A stretch of DNA of 64,000 nt from assembly GCA_034440575.1 (NCBI GenBank), contig JAOTOL010001333.1:124001-188000 (forward strand), in the 5' to 3' direction. The notes under the pieces were generated by a model, which worked only from the letters and a program-made list of their open reading frames with translations, was not told where the DNA came from and ran no database searches. Of the stretch, positions 57,570 to 64,000 are shown piece after piece (the first letter of the stretch is position 1; each line of letters opens with the position of its first letter). The translations under genes and the position numbers were made by a program. This stretch comes from Imbricaverruca yamaguchii (taxonomy: Eukaryota > Arthropoda > Thecostraca > Neoverrucidae).

Positions 57570-58400
57570 TTACTCCGTAGCAGGGACATCATATGCCCAG
57601 GTGGTCGCAGGCCACCAGGTAGCTGAAGCTTCCCCTACTGTGGAGGTGGCTGGGATCTCTCGAGAGGGGAGTGTTAATAGTGAACAGAGGAGGGGTAGTT
57701 CTGGTAGGTCACATGAGGGGAAGTGGCATGAGGTCAGGGGTGGAGGATTTGGAGACGCGAACCTAAGGAAAGGGTCAGTGAGTGGCAGGTGGCAGGTGGT
57801 AGGAGCGGGAGGAAGTCCAGCCGACCGGCCCAGCGGGCAGGCATATTAACAACAAATATGTTCCAGGCATTGGATGACTGCCCCCAGGATAATAGTAGTA
57901 AGGAGTCAGTGCTGGTCATAGGAGACTCTCGTGTGCGACATTTAGAGCGGGTATTTTGTAAAGGTAGGAGGGACAGGAGGTGCATCACCAGGCCTGGTGC
58001 CAAGGTGAAGGACCTGGAACCTGCGGTGGCACAGGTCACCAGTGATCACCAGTTTAACACAGTCATAGTGCATGTAGGGGTAAATAACATAGGTCATACT
58101 AGGAGTGAGGAGCTTCTGCGGGAGTACAGGGCCCTTCTGGCCACCCTGAAGGGTACCAATAGAGTCATTGTAACGGCAATTTTGCCTCGGGCTAGAGCCT
58201 CCCCTGAGTGGAGCTCTAGGGCACTGGCAGCTAACGCCAGGGTAGGAAAGCTCTGCCATGAGCTAGGTTTTACATTTGTAGACGAGTGGAGCAGATTTTA
58301 TGGATCGTAGGACCTCTATCAGAGATATGGCCTGCACTTTTCTGAGAATGGGGTCCATGTGTTAGGCAAAGTATACGAGCATGTCCTTCAGGGAAACTAG
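57570..58400 (+). pseudogene. CR1 ORF1 with SGNH/GDSL esterase domain, disabled
   Basis: After an N-terminal segment (TSYAQVVAGHQVAEA, then Gly/Ser/Arg-rich sequence) and a frame change near 57800, the domain reads SVLVIGDSRVRHLERVF with the nucleophile Ser (codon 57927-57929) of block I. Next come RPGAKVKDL, then VIVHVGVNNIG (block III G-x-N) and GLHFSENGVHVLGKVY with the block V His. This is the esterase that CR1-clade ORF1 proteins carry and is thought to act in the ribonucleoprotein or at membranes. A TAG at 58308-58310 separates block V from the rest, and the domain is split over two frames, so the copy is dead. Confidence 0.85.
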
Positions 58401-58599
58401 GAAATGGGGTGGGGAGGGATGAAATTGCATTGCCAACTCAGGAATATTCCAATAGTGTCAGCCAAGGCTAAAGAACCTCAAAGTCTGCAAATAGGGACAG
58501 CAGCAATTCAAGGGGACAGAGTGATAGTTCATCTAGTGATAAAAGAACTCCTCAATATGAAAAAGCCAAAGGTGGTTATGGAGCATTTGTTAAGTGTAT

Positions 58600-61400
58600 G
58601 ATGTTTAATGCTCAGAGTATCCGTTCCAAATTTGATGAGTTCAAGTGTTATGTTGCTGAGGAGGAACAAGATTTTGTTTGCATTACGGAGGCATGGGTCA
58701 GTGAAGGGTATTTTGGAGATAACTTACAGGACTATGAGATCCAGGGATAGAATATGTGTTCGTGCAATAGGGCTCCAGCAATGAAAGGGGGTGGTGTAAT
58801 GCTCTATATGAATAGCTTATTCAGTTCTCAAAAAGTAGCAGGTGGGGATAAAAATGTGTCTGTGGAGTCCATTTGGCTTGATGTCACTGTGGGAAAAGGC
58901 AACAGCGATACTCTTAGGATAGGAGCTTTCTACCGATTAGGAACCCTGCCACATTCTCAGCAACTGGAGCTTGACAAGGTGATTTGTGAGGAAATCAGTA
59001 GAAACCTTAAGAGGAAGTGCCTTATTCTTGGTGATTTAATCTAAAAGGTTTTGAAAATGCTGGTGTTGGCTCCCCATCATGCAAAATGTTTAGGAAATGC
59101 CTTGAAGAGGACCTGTTCTTATACCAGTTTGTATCGGAACCTACCAGGCATGGTTCATTCTTGGACCTTGTATTCTCGGATTTAAGTGACTTGGTTCAAG
59201 ACTTGACTGTAGACGAAACTCTGGGAAGAAGTGACCATAACATAGTTAGATTCAAGGCACATGTAAGGGAAATTATCAAGGATAATTTGGTAAAGGTCCC
59301 AAATTTCAACAGAGCAGACTTTGACGGCATGAGAGCGGCTTTAAGTGCCATCAGATGGGAAGAAGAATTCTCCAATTTAAATGCCTGTGAAATGTGGGAA
59401 AAGTTCAAATCTTACTTGAAGGAAACTCAGATTAGACATGTCCCCCAAAAGCAAAGACGCAAAAGAAGGGTTAGGGAAGCCAGCATGGATTACACCAGAC
59501 TTGATAAAAGCAATTAAGGCTAAGAAAACTGCATTTAGAGTTTTTAAAGAAGCCTCAAATGTCGTTAATCTAAAGGCGTATCGAAAAGCTAGAGAAACTG
59601 TGAAGCAGAAAACCAGAGCAGGAAAGCGAGCAAAAGAACTGGATTTAGCTAGAAACTGTAATGGGGACAGTAAAAAGTTTTTCAGTTTCTACAAGCTGAG
59701 TAAAGTTTCTGGCACAATTGGTCCACTGGAAGTAAACGGGACTACATTGGGTGAGGATAGTGAGATGGTTGAGGAGCTGAGCAAGCAGTTCAAATCAATG
59801 TTTACATTGGAAGATATGACCAATCTGCCGACCGTACACCATAGTTCAGTGACATGGGATCTGACGAATGATGTTGATTTCATTGATAGTGATGTTGTTT
59901 ACAATCATATCAGGAAAATAAAGCCAAACAAGGCAGCAGGACCTGATGAAATTTATGCTAGGGTGTTGCGGGAAACTGAAAAGGAACTGGCATTTCCACT
60001 TAGTATAATATTTTGTAGATGAGTTTCACAAAATGAAATTCCAACCGATTGGAAAAGGGCAAATGTAGTTCCTATTTTCAAGAAAGGAGAAAGAGGAAAG
60101 TTGAAAACTATAGGCCAATAAGTCTCACATCCCTAGTCTGCAAGGTACTCGAATCAATTATCAAGGATAGAATAGTTAGTTATCTGGAAGGTAGCAGATT
60201 GATTCAAGATACTCAACATGGGTTTAGAAAAGGACGATCGTGTCTCACAAACCTCTTGGACTTTTTGAACTTCGCCACAGAACAATTTGATCAGGGAAAT
60301 CAGGTTGATGTAGCATATCTTGACTTTAGTAAGGCCTTTGACAAGGTACCCCATAAACGGTTAATGATACAGCTTCAGTCCCATGGTATTGCAGGTAGCA
60401 TCTTAAAATGGATAGAGTTGTGGCTTTCAGATAGACAGCAAAGAGTGATGCTAAATGGTACAAAGTCATCATGGCAAAATGTTCTTAGTGGAGTCCCCCA
60501 GGGGTCAGTACTAGGGCCATTACTGTTCATTATATTTGTAAATAACATTGAAAGTGGCCTAAGCAGTAAAGTTTTGAAATTTGCAGATGATTTGAAGGTC
60601 TTTAGGGCAATAACAGGTCAGGATGAGCATATCTCGCTGCAAAAAGACTTAGACGAACTTGTCAAGTGGTCCGAAAAATGGCAAATGAAATTTAATTTTG
60701 ATAAGTGCAAAATCATGCATGTAGGTAAGCAACATATGAAGGCTCCATACTTGATGGGTGGCCAAGTGCTATCAGTGACTCAACAGGAGAAGGATTTAGG
60801 TGTTATTCTAAACACAAAACTGGGGACATCAGAACAGACCAAGGAAGCCAGGAAGAAGGCACTGAGAATGCTCGGGGCAATAAATAGGAATGTATCATAC
60901 AGAAGTGAGGAAGTGATCAGGAAGCTTTACTGTGCATACGTCAGGCCACATTTGGAATACTGCATCCAAGCTTGGTCTCCTAGCTATGAAAAAGATTGTT
61001 GGCGTTTAGAGATGGTACAAAAGAGGGCTACAAAAATGGTTAATGGCATAAGCAACCTGGCATATGAGGAAAGATTGAAGAAATTGAATATGTTTTCATT
61101 TAGATATAGAAGGCTGAGAGGAGATCTCATTGAGGTCTTTAAATTTGTCCATGGTCTGGAGAGGGGATATCTTGGGGAAATGTTTGAATTTAACAGAAAT
61201 GATGCAATTAGAGGTCATAAATTCAACATTAAAGTTAACCACAGCAGAACAAGGTAAAGGCAAACTTTCTTCACCAACAGGGTAGTAGAACACTGGAACC
61301 AGCTGCCAGAAAACATCGTCAGTAGCAGCACATTGAACATCTTTAAAAACAGCATAGACAACCATTAGAAGAATAGAGGGCTTGCTTTTCAGTATTACAG
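58600..61400 (+). pseudogene. CR1 ORF2 with endonuclease and reverse transcriptase, disabled
   Basis: The APE-type endonuclease is complete in outline: FNAQSIRSKFDEF, ITEAWVSEG, LILGD, LDLVFSDLSDLV and RSDHNIV (the catalytic SDH motif near 59230). The RT has NKAAGPDE, NYRPISLTS, AYLDFSKAFDKVPH, SGVPQGSVLGPLLF and KFADD (about 60586-60600), followed by the RPHLEYCIQAW/VQKRATKM tail. Lesions seen against copy 1: TAG 58748-58750, one base lost near 59035, one base gained near 59472, TGA 60020-60022, one base lost near 60097 (GAGGAAAG), TAA 61255-61257 and TAG near 61366. The longest intact part is the 60.1-61.25 kb RT core. Confidence 0.92.
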
Positions 61401-61519
61401 GGAGGGCTGATTGACAGATTTGGTGGGCAACTGGTTCAGTGTACAGAGTGGAACCAAGAAGGGCCCTTGTGGCTCATAGTTGCACTAATCTTTTATGTCT
61501 TTATGTCTTTATGTCTTTA

Positions 61520-62010
61520 CATACACCGTTCGACAGAAACCATCTCGCAGACATGGCCGATCTCGGCAACTGGGCTTGATCTTCACGAAACCATCACCGA
61601 ACGATCGGCCGTGTGCCAGAGGTGTACAGTTTGCACTTTCGTGATCTTAGGTCAGGCCAAAGGTCACCAAATCTCCTAAAGAACAACTTTTTGTTTACAG
61701 ACATAACCTATCTCGGTAACCGCTGACTCGATCTGCATGAATCCTACACCAAACGGTCGACCGTGTGCAAGATGCGTGCGGGTTGGACCTTGCTCACCTT
61801 GGGCCAGATGAAGATCGAGCAAGCAGTTGTCGAGATGGACCATTTCTGTAAAACAAAAATGTTGCTTTTCGGCGATTTAGTGACTTTTGACCTAACCCAA
61901 GGTCACGAATGTCCAAACCGCACACCTCTGGCACACGGCCGATCGTTTGGTGAAGGTTTCACTGAGCTCGATCCTGCTGATGCCGGGTTTGGCCATGTCT
62001 TCGAGATGGT
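61520..62010. repeat. ~150-bp DR1-bearing units in inverted arrangement
   Basis: Two minus-oriented units (61540-61800) are followed by a plus-oriented one (about 61805-61975), and AG(G/C)TCGAT-type ends are shared with the 34.3-34.6 kb family. The plus unit has TGACTTTTGACCT (61881-61893) and AGGTCA at 61900-61905. A minus unit has AGGCCAAAGGTCA (61654-61666) and AGGTCA at 61649. The block begins exactly where the LINE tail ends. Confidence 0.75.
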
Positions 62011-62639
62011 GTCTGTCCAACGGTGTATGTCAGATGGTGTCTGTTTTTTAGACCCTCCCGGTTTTTTATGCGTTTTCCGTTTTCGCCGTGACATTCTCCC
62101 GTTTTCTCCGTGTCTCCGGCATGGACTCCGGTATGTCTCCGGTTTGGACATTCACGGACAAAGGGAAAGTGTGACACATGAATGTCTGGTGGATGTCATA
62201 CTGCTTGATAGTACTGATTTGCTTTTATCTGTCATTTCTTATAGTCTCTCTTAATCTTAACGATATTAATAGTAATCTGAGTCTAAGTTGGGCGTTGCAT
62301 TCAATGGACCACAGACGCGTGACGGGCTTACTGCTGGTGTTACCACAGCAACGGTGAAAACAGTGAAACAGAAGGCTTTGCTGGGTACATGGTGGATTCA
62401 GGAATTGTCAAGGGGACACTTGTCTGAATGGGCGTCAATTCTTCGGTGGCGCGCCATTGCGAGTGTACATGGACGGGTCCTTTCGGATGAAAATCCATTG
62501 AATGGGGGAGGAGTGCACTACTCGAGCACACTGAGGGTGCTTTTTCTCTCAGGATGGTGCTCTTCGGTGCCCTTCAGACGTTGCTCGGTGAGTACGAGCT
62601 GGACGTGTCCATGCTCACCGACAGCCCCGGCTAGTGCTG
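62011..62639. other. no recognised feature
   Basis: Short frames only. TCCGTTTTC and TTCTCCGTGTCTCCGG words recur at 62050-62150, a minor low-complexity stretch. Confidence 0.3.
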
Positions 62640-62713
62640 CCTAACCTAACCTAACCTAACCTAACCTAACCTAACCTAACCTAACCTAACCTAACCTAAC
62701 CTAACCTAACCTA
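62640..62713. repeat. interstitial telomere-type (CCTAA)n, 14 copies
   Basis: Fourteen perfect CCTAA units followed by CCTAG. The minus strand reads (TTAGG)n, the arthropod telomere unit. It abuts candidate coding sequence on its right, so it is interstitial and not a chromosome end. Confidence 0.95.
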
Positions 62714-63224
62714 GCCAACTGTTCGTCACGGCGCCTGCTCGACGCGCGCGAGTCAACTCCACCGTCCAGCGACACCAGGTGGAGCCACCGCCTGATCCTG
62801 CGCCGGATCGACGCGATCGGTTCGTCCGGATCGACGTCAGCCTTGTCGAACTTCGGCCGCCGCTGACGAATCTGCAGGAAGTCGTCGTCGCCGTCGACGG
62901 CGGACGGTGGCGGCTTCCTCGGCAGGTCGTCACCGGACCGCCACGAGACCGGACTGCACGTGGGATCATCGGCCCGGCGTGGTGGTGGTGGGGGGGGGGG
63001 CACCTGACCGGCGCGGCTCACTGGCGCGAAGCTGGGGGCTGCAACTCGCCGAGATTGGCTCTTCAGCGAGGCGCTCTGCGAACGTCTTGCTGCCGGGTGG
63101 CGGGACGACAATGCGTGGGCTGCCCTTCTTGTACGGGCAGTCGAGCATGACGCGGTAACTGTTCTCATCCACACTGAAGTTGTAGTCGTACGTGGGACGT
63201 CGTGAGGACGACGCTGTGTTGCTC
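62704..63224 (-). CDS. candidate exon(s) of an unidentified, possibly sarcomere-type protein
   Basis: Just 3' of an acceptor-like CTGCAG at 63225-63230, the minus strand encodes SSRRPTYDYNFSVDENSYRV, then MLDCPYKKGSPRIVV, PPPGSKTFAERLAEEPISA and a Pro/Thr-rich end. The Y-x-Y-N...Y...D...KK...P...FAERL pattern recalls small arthropod thick-filament proteins such as flightin (WYR domain), but only weakly; its conserved Trp is not seen. In another frame after the G-run (62990-63000) comes RSGDDLPRKPPPSAVDGDDD, then FLQIRQRRPKFDKADVDPDE. A homopolymer slip or an intron could connect the two. The frame runs into the TTAGG block, which supplies both the stop and a TAG|GTTAGG donor-like site. Function unknown. 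Confidence 0.35.
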
Positions 63225-63515
63225 CTGCAGCGGCAGAGACAGCGGCTGTAACAGGGGGAGGACAATATGGGGCGGCTCCTGCAGCGGCAGAGACAGCGGC
63301 TATAACAGGGGAGGACAATATGGGGCGGCTCCTGCAGCGGCAGAAACAGCGGCTGTAACGGGGAGGACAATATGGGGCGGCTCCTGCAGCGGCGGAGACA
63401 GCGGCTGTAACAGGGGGAGGACAATATGGGGCGGCTCCTGCAGCGGCAGAGACAGCGGCTGTAACAGGGGAGGACGACACCGTACGACTCCTGCAGTGGC
63501 AGAGACAGCAGCTGT
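63224..63515. repeat. 54-bp tandem repeat, about 5.5 copies, acceptor-like on minus strand
   Basis: CCTGCAGCGGCAGAGACAGC and GTAACAGGGGGAGGACAATA recur at 53-55-bp spacing (63224, 63278, 63331, 63383, 63437 and 63490). On the minus strand each unit reads a pyrimidine-rich stretch followed by CTGCAG, that is, a 3'-splice-site-like signal. The unit nearest the candidate exon would be the functional one. Frames across it (VTAAVSAAAGAAPYCPP) are artefacts. Confidence 0.9.
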
Positions 63516-64000
63516 AACAGACACATCGTCGGCAGTGTGTTGCCAGTGGGATGCAGGTGGTGACGCTGGTGCGACCAGACGCAAGTGCAAAACGTGGCGT
63601 GCGATCAATATCAGTAGATGGAAGCTGGTGAGGCATCTGGACACGCAGCAGGCACGGCGGCGACATCTGCGACTCGTTGCTGACGTGTCGCTGTTGTCTT
63701 CGGCTACGATCCGTCATCATGCACCCCGAGACCATACACCGCACCGCCCGGCTGATTCGGACGCGCCAGCATTCGGCGATCATGTCGGTAGTACAGCGTG
63801 AGCGGAGACGACATGACGAGACAACCCAGTTCAAATCCTTTCTAATTGATGGGGGATATGCTGTGTTGATTGGCATTCGGAATCCTACTGTTGCAGTGGC
63901 GGGATCCCAAAGTCACATGCAGTTCAGGATGTTGTGTGGCGACCGACAGGCTTCAGGCATACTCTCGCAGTTCTGGGCATGCTTCTGCGGTCCTAGATCA
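63516..64000. other. no recognised feature
   Basis: GC-rich sequence upstream (minus orientation) of the 54-bp array. It may be intron or promoter of the candidate gene, but nothing can be assigned. Confidence 0.3.

Larger units (their letters stand above)
57481..61518 (+). mobile_element. CR1-clade LINE, copy 2 (ORF1 and ORF2 regions)
   Basis: The longest copy in the window: an ORF1 region with an SGNH esterase, an ORF2 endonuclease plus reverse transcriptase, a short 3' UTR and a (TTTATGTC)n tail at about 61491-61518. The 5' boundary is uncertain; the first recognisable ORF1-like sequence (TSYAQVVAGH) is near 57570, and a palindromic TCTCACATGTC/GACATGTGAGA cluster (57517-57541) lies upstream. 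Domain order and 3' tail type match vertebrate-type CR1. It is inactive because of frameshifts and stops. Confidence 0.9.

Noticed and set aside
62640..62713. True chromosome end
   Set aside because: Only 14 units, with single-copy and coding-like sequence on both sides.
62970..63876. N-terminal half of the 391-codon minus frame as a protein
   Set aside because: It runs through the 54-bp array (VTAAVSAAAGAAPYCPP repeats) and through sequence without protein character; only the part after the array looks coding.

Overview
The window is eukaryotic, repeat-dense DNA, most likely from an arthropod. Pentameric TTAGG/CCTAA blocks (56769-56788 and 62640-62713) match the arthropod telomere unit. The retroelements are animal types: a CR1-clade LINE with esterase and reverse-transcriptase ORFs, Ty3/Gypsy relics, a tRNA-headed SINE and DNA-transposon relics. 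The one convincing host gene encodes an outer-dynein-arm docking protein, which fits an animal with motile cilia or flagellate sperm. A crustacean such as a barnacle would suit all of this, but that is inference. There are no operons, Shine-Dalgarno-led gene series or other bacterial features.

Layout. 0-6 kb: fragments of a decayed Ty3/Gypsy element (gag-like, protease-like, RT start, integrase end) separated by non-coding DNA. 6-11 kb: no gene; a 60-bp tandem repeat and a degenerate ~57-bp repeat. 11-16 kb: a decayed DDE transposase followed by an Ulp1/C48 cysteine peptidase, inside a 4.9-kb interval bracketed by imperfect ~64-bp direct repeats. 16-22 kb: a ~425-bp tandem repeat rich in TGACCT-like half-sites, a SINE body fragment, and GC-rich minisatellites in inverted halves. 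22.4-25 kb: 5'-truncated CR1 LINE (copy 1). 26-31 kb: 30-bp, 48-bp and 98-bp tandem arrays. 31-37 kb: a TG microsatellite, inverted ~170-bp repeats, a probable piggyBac-type zinc-finger relic, a 23-bp array, ~150-bp repeats carrying DR1 nuclear-receptor-like motifs, a CR1 3' end, a TA repeat and a 29-bp array.

37-49 kb is mostly simple and tandem repeats (hexamer arrays at 46 kb, an 11-bp satellite at 48 kb), plus a tRNA-derived SINE at 43.1 kb and a possible short secreted peptide ORF at 42.5 kb. At 49.8-50.0 kb is a long-armed foldback bracketed by 19-bp direct repeats. 52.1-53.8 kb (minus strand) holds an intact intronless ODAD3/CCDC151 homologue. 56.5-57.1 kb is an inverted repeat with TTAGG units in its loop. 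57.5-61.5 kb is the longest CR1 copy (copy 2), with ORF1 esterase and ORF2 endonuclease/RT, broken by several frameshifts and stops. 61.5-62 kb repeats the DR1-bearing family in inverted arrangement. 62.7-63.2 kb (minus strand) contains candidate host exons lying between a TTAGG block and a 54-bp tandem array.

The genes do not form a pathway: this is one host gene, perhaps part of a second, in a bed of dead mobile elements and minisatellites. No convincing new multi-gene system was found. The most interesting items are structural: the foldback with hammerhead-like core motifs, the TTAGG-loop inverted repeat, the tandemly duplicated splice-acceptor-like unit next to candidate exons, and the intronless ODAD3 gene.
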